This document shows, piece after piece, positions 1 through 5,492 of a stretch of DNA of 5,492 nt. The position numbers and the translations under genes are program-made. The notes under the pieces are model-generated. The model was not told the origin of the DNA. It saw nothing but the letters and a program-made list of their open reading frames with translations, and did no database searches. The DNA is from Lentisphaeria bacterium (GTDB lineage: Bacteria > Verrucomicrobiota > Lentisphaeria > Oligosphaerales > Oligosphaeraceae), in assembly GCA_016287975.1 (NCBI GenBank), contig JAEEXV010000083.1, positions 1 to 5,492 of the forward strand, read 5' to 3'. Positions within the stretch are counted from its first letter, which is position 1. Each line of letters starts with the position of its first letter.

Positions 1-2802
1 GATGAATACGCGGAGGCGGGAGAAGGTGGCGGCGGGGAAGGCCAGGGTGTGGGTGTCGCCCTGGGCGTCCCTGGCCTCGGCGACGGTCTGCCATTCGCCG
101 TCCTTCCAGATCTGGATCTGGTAGTCCTTGAGGGACTGGTAGGCGGGGTAGAGGACGACGCGGGATGCGGTGACGGGGTTGTCGAAGGCGAGCTCGACCC
201 AGTCGGGGCACTGGTTCGGGGTGTTGTCGGACCAGATGACATAGTGGTCGATGTAGTGCTTGTAGTCAGGCGGCTCGATGACGCCGTCGACGAGGTGCCA
301 GAGGCAGTTGTCGGGGCGGACGTTGAAGGCGCAGTTGGAGGATGCGGAGACCTTGACGCCTGTGTGCTCGAACATCTGGAAGGCGAGGTTGCCTGGTTTG
401 CGTCGGGCGGCGTTCGCGCGGTCGATGGCGGCCTCGACCTCGGCGCAGCGGACAGGTTCGGGGAAGTCGGGGGCGGTGGTGTAGACGTGCACCTGCCACG
501 GGGTGAAGCGGTCGCGGAGGCGCCCGCCCTGCGCGTGGACGGAGCGCCCCTCGCCCATCACGCGGAGGGTGGCGTCCTTGAATTCAGGGAGGGCGAGTTC
601 GGCCTCGCCCGCATCCTGGTCGGAGGCGTTGACGACGACGAGCCACAGGTGGCCGTCGTGGCGGCGGGCGGTCCAGCGGAAGGCGGCGGGGGCCTTGAGG
701 GGGAGTTCGACGGCGCGCTCGCCGAGGATGGGGGAGAAGGCGCGCAGTTCGCGGACGATGGCGGCCAGGCCGATGCCGACCTCGGGGTAGTGGTCGTTGA
801 GGCGGTTGTAGATTTCGGCGCCGCCAGCGCCCGCGATGATGGTGAGGTAGTATTCCGTGCGGAACTCGCGGTAGGCGGGGACGCGGGTGTTGGCGGCGGC
901 GTAGTCGGTGTAGTCGAAGCCCTGGCAGAGCCAGAGGAAGGTGATGGCGGAATCCGCGGCGGCGTTGGCGCCCTTGAAGTTGTCGCAGTTGGCGAGGATG
1001 CGGGAGAAGTTCGCGTGGTAGCGGTCGCGGGCGGGGCGGGGGTAGGCGTGGAGGCCGTTCAGGTCGTAGCAGCGTCGGTAGTCGTAGAGGCCCTTGATGG
1101 TGTCGTTGGAGACGAGGACGGGGTGGTACGGATCGACGTCGGAGATGATCTCGTAGAACTGCTCGAGGGTGGAGACGGAGACGCCGAAGACCTCGGGCTC
1201 GTCGCAGAGGTAGTAGGCGAAGAGTCTGGGTTCGGCGGCGGCCTTGATGGCGGTCTGGCGGATGAAGTCGCGGTCGGTGGCGGAGAGGGATTCGCGCTTC
1301 TTGAGGGCGCCGATGGCCTTGTTGTGGGAGAATGCGGGGGAGAGCACGAGGGTGCCCTGGTAGGAGTGCCAGTCGAGGAAGGCGTGGACGCCAGGGAGGT
1401 AGTCGTCGGTGCCGCACCACTGGGAGACGAGGTAGGTGCGCTTGCCGTCGAGGACGGGCATGCCGTCGGTGTCAAGCCAGACTTCGCCCTGCCTGTAGGG
1501 GAGTTTGCGCAGGGGGTGGTCGACGGCGGCGAGGGCCTTGCCGCCGTCGAGCAGTTCGGCATGGATGGAGAGCCTGCCTTCGGGGAGCGGGCGGGCGGGG
1601 AAGGCGAAGGCGGTTTCGGGGGCGGCGGGGCGGACGGCGGAGACGAGGGCCTTGCCATCCTTGTCGCGGATCTCGGCGCGGATGGATTTCCCCTTGAGTT
1701 CGGCGGGCGGGAGGGCGGCGAGGGCGCGGAGGCGGACCTCCTTCAGGTTCATCGTGGCGAAGATGGCGTTCTTGTAGTGCGGCGCATCGAGTTTCAGGGC
1801 GAGCATCTGGTAGCGGAGCGGAATGACGCACGGGATGCTCAGGAGGATGCGCTTGGTGACGGCGTCCCGCAGGGTGGCCACGCAGCGGTAGTCGCCTGGC
1901 GCGTCGAAGCGGAAGCCCTTGAGGTGGACGGTGTCGGAGGAGGCGGCGGCGATTTCGACGGAGGTGGATTTGCGCTGGACGCCGTTGCCGTCGGGGGTGT
2001 GGAAGTCGAGGGTGAGATGGACGCGGCGCGGCGCGGCGGCGCTGTTGGCGACGGTGAGCGCGGCTTCGGCGGCGAGGCCCTTGGCGGCCTGGGCGACAGT
2101 GACGGCGGGCTTGCGGAGGGACCAGCCCGCGTATTGGCGGAACGGCTGGTCGAAGCCAACCAGTTCACGGAACTTCCCTGCGATGGAGTAGGATCCGTCG
2201 GGGGTGATGGCGCTGTTTTCAAGGCCCTTGCCGTCTGGCGGCATGTCGTAGGCGGAGCGGGTGACGTTGACGGCCCAGGTCAGACTGTCGCCATCGGGGA
2301 ACTCCATGCTGGAGAATGGGATGCGGATTTCGCAGGTCCAGCCGTCGGCGGTGCGGGCGCTTTTGGTTTCCCAGATGGCGTCCCACGAGGAATCGCCGAC
2401 GAAGCCACCCTGGTCGCGGAATTCGTCGAGGGTGGCGCCGTTCGGGTTGGCGAGGAAGTGGAAATAGCGCGTGCGGGTGGCGCCAGGGTCGAGCATCACT
2501 TCGACGCATTCGCCCGCGTAGATGTTCTTGTCGTTGGCGGCGATGGACTTCGCGCCTGGACCGAGCTGCGCGCGCACGCCGATGTAGACGGCGCTGTCGT
2601 CGTAGGCGAAGCGCACCTCCGTCTTCGCCTTGGCGGGCGTGTGCAGGCGGTAGTCGCGGAACTCCGAGAAAGCGGGCGCCTCGCGCCAGACTGGTTCGTC
2701 GAGCGTGCCGTCCATCTGGATGGGGGCGCGGCTGCGCACGGCGGTGAGCGGCGCGGCGAACAACGGCAGGGAAGCGAGGATGGCGAGGAAGAGGGGCTTC
2801 AT
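1..2802 (-). CDS. Secreted multidomain glycoside hydrolase-like protein (CBM9-like, TIM barrel, F5/8 type C), 3' end outside window
   Basis: Translating the minus strand from the ATG at 2802 gives 934 uninterrupted codons to the left edge, with no stop, so the C-terminus is missing. Residues 1-21 (MKPLFLAILASLPLFAAPLTA) form a signal peptide without a lipobox cysteine, so the protein is probably exported. Residues about 23-210 match a CBM9-like sugar-binding domain: the opening IQMDGTLDEPVW, then YDDSAVYIGV, VEVMLDPG, SWDAIWETK and IPFSSMEF. Residues about 215-435 look like beta-sandwich linkers. A probable TIM barrel follows (about 436-690), starting near LDGKRTYLVSQW and carrying YYLCDEPE (D534, E535, P536, E537), DPYHPV and LNGLHAYP. 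E535 in the DEP motif resembles the strand-4 acid/base of clan GH-A enzymes, and E663 in AEIYNRLND is a candidate nucleophile; both assignments are inference. A beta-sandwich (about 690-785) and an F5/8 type C domain (804 onward, with NLAFQMFEH, WVELAFDNPV, LRVFI) follow. No Shine-Dalgarno motif precedes the start. Specific substrate and GH family are not recognised. Confidence 0.9.
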   Translation of the reverse strand, partial: MKPLFLAILASLPLFAAPLTAVRSRAPIQMDGTLDEPVWREAPAFSEFRDYRLHTPAKAKTEVRFAYDDSAVYIGVRAQLGPGAKSIAANDKNIYAGECVEVMLDPGATRTRYFHFLANPNGATLDEFRDQGGFVGDSSWDAIWETKSARTADGWTCEIRIPFSSMEFPDGDSLTWAVNVTRSAYDMPPDGKGLENSAITPDGSYSIAGKFRELVGFDQPFRQYAGWSLRKPAVTVAQAAKGLAAEAALTVANSAAAPRRVHLTLDFHTPDGNGVQRKSTSVEIAAASSDTVHLKGFRFDAPGDYRCVATLRDAVTKRILLSIPCVIPLRYQMLALKLDAPHYKNAIFATMNLKEVRLRALAALPPAELKGKSIRAEIRDKDGKALVSAVRPAAPETAFAFPARPLPEGRLSIHAELLDGGKALAAVDHPLRKLPYRQGEVWLDTDGMPVLDGKRTYLVSQWCGTDDYLPGVHAFLDWHSYQGTLVLSPAFSHNKAIGALKKRESLSATDRDFIRQTAIKAAAEPRLFAYYLCDEPEVFGVSVSTLEQFYEIISDVDPYHPVLVSNDTIKGLYDYRRCYDLNGLHAYPRPARDRYHANFSRILANCDNFKGANAAADSAITFLWLCQGFDYTDYAAANTRVPAYREFRTEYYLTIIAGAGGAEIYNRLNDHYPEVGIGLAAIVRELRAFSPILGERAVELPLKAPAAFRWTARRHDGHLWLVVVNASDQDAGEAELALPEFKDATLRVMGEGRSVHAQGGRLRDRFTPWQVHVYTTAPDFPEPVRCAEVEAAIDRANAARRKPGNLAFQMFEHTGVKVSASSNCAFNVRPDNCLWHLVDGVIEPPDYKHYIDHYVIWSDNTPNQCPDWVELAFDNPVTASRVVLYPAYQSLKDYQIQIWKDGEWQTVAEARDAQGDTHTLAFPAATFSRLRVFI

Positions 2803-2837
2803 GGGGGGTGCGGCGCGGGGTGGATGAGTAGTCGGTT

Positions 2838-2869
2838 GTTGTGTGCCGCCGGCCAGCCGGCGGGGAAGG
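2838..2869 (+). repeat. Palindromic repeat element, copy 1
   Basis: The sequence begins GTTGTGTGCCGCCGGC and ends GCCGGCGGGGAAGG. The arms CCGCCGGC (2846-2853) and GCCGGCGG (2856-2863) are perfect complements separated by only CA. The same outer sequence recurs in the same orientation at 3025-3059. It lies 36 bases upstream of the start codon of the CBM9-like gene, so it would be in or next to that gene's leader. No T-run follows on either strand, so an intrinsic terminator is unlikely. Confidence 0.75.
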
Positions 2870-2910
2870 CGGCGCGAGGCATGTGCGGCTTACCTGTACG
2901 GCGCGGGTCA

Positions 2911-2936
2911 CCGATGGTGGCTGCTGCCTTCATCGG
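2911..2936. repeat. Inverted repeat (potential stem-loop)
   Basis: CCGATG (2911-2916) and CATCGG (2931-2936) are perfect complements around a 14-base interior, GTGGCTGCTGCCTT. The stem is only 6 bp, so it may be chance in such GC-rich DNA; its place in a row of other hairpins is the main reason to note it. Confidence 0.4.
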
Positions 2937-2950
2937 GGGCACGCAAACGA

Positions 2951-2977
2951 CGGGGGCTTCGCTTCGCTCGCCCCCCG
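2951..2977. repeat. Inverted repeat with GCTTC-type internal repeats (potential stem-loop)
   Basis: CGGGGG (2951-2956) pairs with CCCCCG (2972-2977) around an interior that repeats the CTTCG/CTCG pattern (CTTCGCTTCGCTCGC). A one-base slipped pairing, GGGGGC with GCCCCC, is equally good. The interior repeat and G-run stem resemble interspersed intergenic repeats that often give spurious GERSEAP-like peptides in gene predictions; here the minus strand does encode that peptide in one frame. That link is from general familiarity, not from a search. Confidence 0.5.
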
Positions 2978-3013
2978 CACCCCCTATGGGCGCCAATCGC
3001 GGGCGGGGTGCGG
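2975..3013. repeat. Inverted repeat, 9-bp perfect arms
   Basis: CCGCACCCC (2975-2983) is the exact reverse complement of GGGGTGCGG (3005-3013), with a 21-base loop. The same GGGGTGCGG string also occurs at 2805-2813, directly beside the start codon of the CBM9-like gene, so the left arm could pair with either partner. The stem shares three bases with the 2951-2977 hairpin, so the two structures would compete in RNA. Confidence 0.5.
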
Positions 3014-3024
3014 CGAGGGCGGTG

Positions 3025-3059
3025 GTTGTGTGCCGCCGGCGAAAAGCCGGCGGGGAAGG
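3025..3059 (+). repeat. Palindromic repeat element, copy 2
   Basis: This is a direct copy of the element at 2838-2869: the same GTTGTGTGCCGCCGGC left part and GCCGGCGGGGAAGG right part. Arms at 3033-3040 and 3046-3053 pair perfectly over 8 bp, with a GAAAA loop in place of CA. Similarity extends leftward to a shared GGGGTGCGGCG (3005-3015 here, 2805-2815 in copy 1) with a 13-base length difference between. On the transcribed strand the hairpin lies about 60 bases after the stop of the GH20-like gene. It could stabilise the 3' end or stop transcription, but the downstream sequence (CACACAACC) has no T tract. Confidence 0.75.
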
Positions 3060-3113
3060 TGGGCGGGGTACTGGCGGTGAGCCGGCTCGGCGGGGGGCGG
3101 CGGTGGCCCAGCC

Positions 3114-5267
3114 TCACCCGAGTTCGGCGAGCATCTGGCGCATTTTGTCGCAGTAGCGGGGGTAGAGGGAGGCTTCGCCGTCGTCAGGGGTGAGGAAGTC
3201 ACGGGGGAAGGCGTGGGCGGCGGCCTCCATCTGGGCGAGGGTGTCGGCGATGGCCTGGCGGGCCTTGGCGGAGGGCTTCTGGGCGTGGAGGAAGAATTGG
3301 GCCATGGCGCGGGCGAAGAGCTGCCCGAAGGCGAGGGTTCTGGTCTGCAGCACGAGTTCATCGCGGAGGAATCCAGGGCGGGAGGCGTGGGCGGCCTGGC
3401 GGATGAGGGCGAGGCCCTCGCCTGTCACGCGGTCGAGTTGCTGCCAGTAGTCGATCGCGTCGGGGAGCGGGTAGATGCAGCGGAGGCCGCGGCGCTGGAT
3501 CGTCTCGGGGAAGGGGCCCCTGGTGTGTTCCATCACGCGGTCCATCATGGCCTGCTTGAAGATGGTGGAGAGCGGGTAGATGTTGTAGTCGGTGCGCAGG
3601 AGCAGGTACTTCCAGACGAGTTCGCCTGCGGCGTCGCCGTAGAGGAGGCGGCAGGCCTTGGCGAGCCAGCCGTCGGGCTGCTGGTGGCGCGGGGCGACGA
3701 CGCCGGCGGGCTCGGTGCCCGCCTGCCGGTGCTGGATGGCGTCCTGGCGGCTGTCGGTGCCGCAGGTGCGCAGGAGATGCTGGATGGATGCGTCGCGGCT
3801 GACGCCGACGGGGTTCCAGGTCTCGCCGTCCTGGCAGCATTCCAGATTCCAGGTGCACTCGCAGTTGAAGAGTTGCTGGGGGCGCTGGTAGAGGACGCCA
3901 GAGAAGTTGAAGACGCCGTCGGCGCCAGTGAAGAGGCTGTTCATCTCGGGGAGGGAGGAGAAGCCCGCGTTGTTGACGCCGTAGAGGGCGGCGCCGCTGA
4001 CCGAGAAGACCATCAGTTTCGGGGCGACCTGGCGTCGGCGGAACTCCTCGTGGAGCGCCTGGATGCGGAGGGAGCCGTCGTCGTTGGCGAACTGCTCGCG
4101 CAGGCACAGATAGACATTGGGGGCCTGGCGCATGGTCTGGGCGACATTGGCCCACAGGGTGGCGACCTGGGCCCAGGTCGCGTCGTCGTCGGAGACGCTG
4201 CCGTAGGAGGGGGAGGTCAGCCACAGCGTGCAGTCGCGGGCCGCGTCGTAGTCGCCGATGCGGACGCCCTTGCGGGCCTCGACGAAGGCGTCGTAGCCGT
4301 GGGCGATGGCGCCCGCGCCGCCGTCGATGGCGTTGGCGGCGTCGTTGGGCCAGCGCCTGCGGCATTCGGGGCAGCGGAGGCTCCAGAAGAGTTCCCATTC
4401 GGCGTGGTAGTCGGACATGTCCTCGTGGTGGATGTAGAGGGCGCCTGGTTCGATGGCCTGGATGAAAGCGCGCACGTCGGCGACCTTCTGCTTCCAGAGG
4501 GCGGGGTTGCTGCGGCAGGTGCCGTTCCGCCCCGTCTCGGGCTTGGCGGGGTTGTTGATGCCGCAGAGGTAGGTCTGCTCGTATTCGTGGCCCGCGCCAG
4601 GGACGAAGTCGTGGGCGGCGCCGAGGTAGGTCTCGCGGCCCCAGCCGCCGAAACTGATGCCGTAGATGCTGAAGATGAGGCGGACGCCGCGGGCGCGGGC
4701 ATAGCGGTTGATGGCGCGCATGTCGTCGGCGAAGCCTGGCCAGCAGTCGGTGTCGAGGGTCATGCCGTGGCAGAAGATGCCGTTGTAGCGGCAGGCGAGG
4801 GCGAAGTCGATTTCGTGCTTCCAGCGGGCGACGAACGCGCGCCGCCCGTCGCCCCAGTCGAGGGCGCCGCGGAGGCCCTCTCCGCAGAGGAGGGGGCGGG
4901 CGCAGACGCGCCATTCGGTGTCGGGATAGTCGAGGATTTCGCAGCACTGGAATCGGTTGCCGTGCTTGAGCTGCCTGAGTGTCTGGAGCGCGTAGAGGGC
5001 GCCGACATTGGTGCAGGCGGAGACGGCGATGCCCTTCGGGGTCACGGAGAGGGCGTAGGCCTGGTCCGCGTTCTTCGGGGCCTGGACGGCGCCTCGGCGG
5101 ATGGCCAGGCGGAGGGCGGGCTTGCGCCCAGGAAAGAGCCTGGCGGCCACGGAGCGGATGACATTCTTGCCGACGGAGGCGGTGCGGGCGCCATTGCGGC
5201 GCGGCGCTTCGTAGAATCCATCGGTGAACTGGACTTGCTTAGGCTTCGGGGCGAGGAAGAGTTCCAT
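3114..5267 (-). CDS. GH20-like protein with N-terminal GH20b (zincin-like fold) domain and atypical TIM barrel
   Basis: The protein has 717 residues, with ATG at 5265-5267 and TGA at 3114-3116. Residues about 1-118 resemble the GH20 N-terminal domain: an opening strand FLAPKPKQVQFTDGFY, then YALSVTPKGIAVSA and GALYALQTLRQL (about 91-100), ending in ILDYPDTEWR. This domain normally precedes beta-hexosaminidase catalytic barrels. Residues about 140-470 look like a TIM barrel: FALACRYNGIFCHG, YARARGVRLIFSIYGIS and GALYIHHEDMSDYH (277-288). The last sits where GH20 enzymes have their HxGGDE motif, but that motif is absent; E282 or D283 may be catalytic (inference). A CPEC pair (C299, C302) follows at once and may bind metal. 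Residues about 530-717 look mostly helical. No signal peptide or membrane segment is seen, so it is probably cytoplasmic. The frame stays open upstream through repeats, but the ATG fits because the GH20b strand begins right there. No Shine-Dalgarno motif is visible. Family-level call is fairly firm; activity and substrate are unknown. Confidence 0.88.
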   Translation of the reverse strand: MELFLAPKPKQVQFTDGFYEAPRRNGARTASVGKNVIRSVAARLFPGRKPALRLAIRRGAVQAPKNADQAYALSVTPKGIAVSACTNVGALYALQTLRQLKHGNRFQCCEILDYPDTEWRVCARPLLCGEGLRGALDWGDGRRAFVARWKHEIDFALACRYNGIFCHGMTLDTDCWPGFADDMRAINRYARARGVRLIFSIYGISFGGWGRETYLGAAHDFVPGAGHEYEQTYLCGINNPAKPETGRNGTCRSNPALWKQKVADVRAFIQAIEPGALYIHHEDMSDYHAEWELFWSLRCPECRRRWPNDAANAIDGGAGAIAHGYDAFVEARKGVRIGDYDAARDCTLWLTSPSYGSVSDDDATWAQVATLWANVAQTMRQAPNVYLCLREQFANDDGSLRIQALHEEFRRRQVAPKLMVFSVSGAALYGVNNAGFSSLPEMNSLFTGADGVFNFSGVLYQRPQQLFNCECTWNLECCQDGETWNPVGVSRDASIQHLLRTCGTDSRQDAIQHRQAGTEPAGVVAPRHQQPDGWLAKACRLLYGDAAGELVWKYLLLRTDYNIYPLSTIFKQAMMDRVMEHTRGPFPETIQRRGLRCIYPLPDAIDYWQQLDRVTGEGLALIRQAAHASRPGFLRDELVLQTRTLAFGQLFARAMAQFFLHAQKPSAKARQAIADTLAQMEAAAHAFPRDFLTPDDGEASLYPRYCDKMRQMLAELG

Positions 5268-5295
5268 AATTGGGAGGGAGTTCGGTGCTGAGGGC

Positions 5296-5314
5296 GCGGG
5301 CCGAGACGGCCCGC
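5296..5314 (-). promoter_or_regulatory. Leader hairpin upstream of the GH20-like gene
   Basis: GCGGGCC (5296-5302) and GGCCCGC (5308-5314) are perfect 7-bp arms around a 5-base loop (GAGAC on plus, GTCTC on minus). The stem ends 28 bases before the ATG at 5267, so it would fall in the mRNA leader if transcription starts upstream of it. The bases between hairpin and start read GAACTCCCTCCCAATT on the coding strand, with no Shine-Dalgarno motif. A regulatory role is inference; no promoter boxes could be identified. Confidence 0.4.
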
Positions 5315-5335
5315 CACGGGACGGGGGGCGCGGTG

Positions 5336-5492
5336 CAATGATCGGGGCTGTGCGCGGAGATGGGCGGGGGAATCGGATCCAGCCGGCGGGCAAGCCCGCC
5401 GGCACACGCTGGGCAATGATCGGGGCCGCGCGAAGATGGGCGGGGGAATCGGAGCCAGCCGGCGGGCAAGCCCGCCGGCACACGCTGGGCAA
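5336..5492. repeat. Tandem palindromic repeat, two units plus the start of a third at the window edge
   Basis: The units are 5336-5413 (78 bases) and 5414-5489 (76 bases), each opening with CAATGATCGGGG and closing with CCGGCACACGCTGGG; a third copy appears to begin at 5490. Between the two units I count three substitutions and a two-base indel. Each holds a perfect palindrome with 10-bp arms GCCGGCGGGC and GCCCGCCGGC and an AA centre, at 5382-5403 and 5458-5479. The unit lengths are not both multiples of three and the translated peptides shift frame, so this is not a coding repeat. The array lies upstream of the GH20-like gene. Confidence 0.88.

Larger units (their letters stand above)
2803..3113. 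other. Hairpin-rich intergenic spacer without a convincing gene
   Basis: This 311-base spacer lies between the stop of the GH20-like gene and the start of the CBM9-like gene. Several short frames cross it, but they only translate the repeats: two minus-strand frames both give a version of FPAG(W/F)..PAAHN(N/H)R because they read the two copies of the same element. I see no tRNA, no T-tract terminator and no clear -35/-10 pair. It holds five potential stem-loops, listed separately. The spacer could contain the 3' end of one transcript and the promoter and leader of the next, or be a mosaic interspersed repeat. Confidence 0.7.

Noticed and set aside
2799..2996. Small minus-strand frame containing MKAAATIGDPRRTGKPH
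   Set aside because: It reads through hairpins and a repeat copy, and the other repeat copy gives a similar peptide in another frame. It is more likely a repeat-derived spurious frame than a gene.
3033..3053. Intrinsic terminator after the GH20-like gene
   Set aside because: The stem is strong, but no T tract follows on the coding strand and the same palindrome occurs again upstream of the next gene, so a repeat element is the better description.
49..3156. Very long open frame on the plus strand (1035 codons)
   Set aside because: Its codons lie exactly opposite those of the CBM9-like gene, so it stays open because the sense gene avoids TTA, CTA and TCA. The translation is low-complexity Gly/Val/Ala/Asp/Glu with no domain, and it runs on across the repeats.
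3213..5291. Long open frame on the plus strand (692 codons)
   Set aside because: It is the codon-on-codon antisense of the GH20-like gene, with the same low-complexity composition. The minus-strand product has recognisable domain motifs.
5268..5492. Upstream extension of the GH20-like gene to a TTG at the right edge
   Set aside because: The extra 75 residues are translated tandem repeat, rich in Pro/Arg/Ala, and the GH20b fold begins at the internal ATG at 5267.
5336..5492. CRISPR array
   Set aside because: The units are adjacent near-identical 76-78-base copies with no variable spacers between short repeats.

Overview
The window is very GC-rich (by eye roughly 70%) and carries two large genes, both on the minus strand, separated by a 311-base spacer made largely of hairpins and repeats. 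Both genes look like carbohydrate-active enzymes. Modular architecture, the absence of a Shine-Dalgarno motif before either start, and the combination of a CBM9-like secreted enzyme with a GH20-N-domain protein all resemble polysaccharide-degrading members of the PVC superphylum (Lentisphaerota/Victivallales, Kiritimatiellota, Verrucomicrobiota or Planctomycetota). I favour Lentisphaerota-like bacteria, but this is inference; no rRNA or other taxonomic marker is present.

Layout in transcription order (right to left). Positions 5336-5492 hold a tandem repeat with a 78- and a 76-base unit, each containing a perfect 10-bp-arm palindrome; it runs off the right edge. A short leader with a perfect 7-bp hairpin (5296-5314) precedes the first gene. 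That gene (3114-5267, 717 aa) has a GH20-type N-terminal domain, then a probable TIM barrel without the standard GH20 catalytic motif, then a helical C-terminal region; it has no signal peptide. The spacer 2803-3113 contains two direct copies of a palindromic element and at least three other potential stem-loops. The second gene (start at 2802, running off the left edge, 934 codons seen without a stop) encodes a secreted multidomain protein: signal peptide, CBM9-like domain, beta-sandwich linkers, a TIM barrel with a DEPE motif, another beta-sandwich, and a C-terminal F5/8 type C (discoidin/CBM32-like) domain.

Taken together this looks like part of a glycan-utilisation locus: an exported, glycan-binding putative hydrolase and a non-exported GH20-related enzyme that could act on its products. 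Substrates cannot be read from the sequence. The most unusual things are the two non-canonical glycosidase-like catalytic domains and the palindromic repeats that bracket the GH20-like gene on both sides in opposite orientations. The long open frames on the plus strand are antisense shadows of these two genes.
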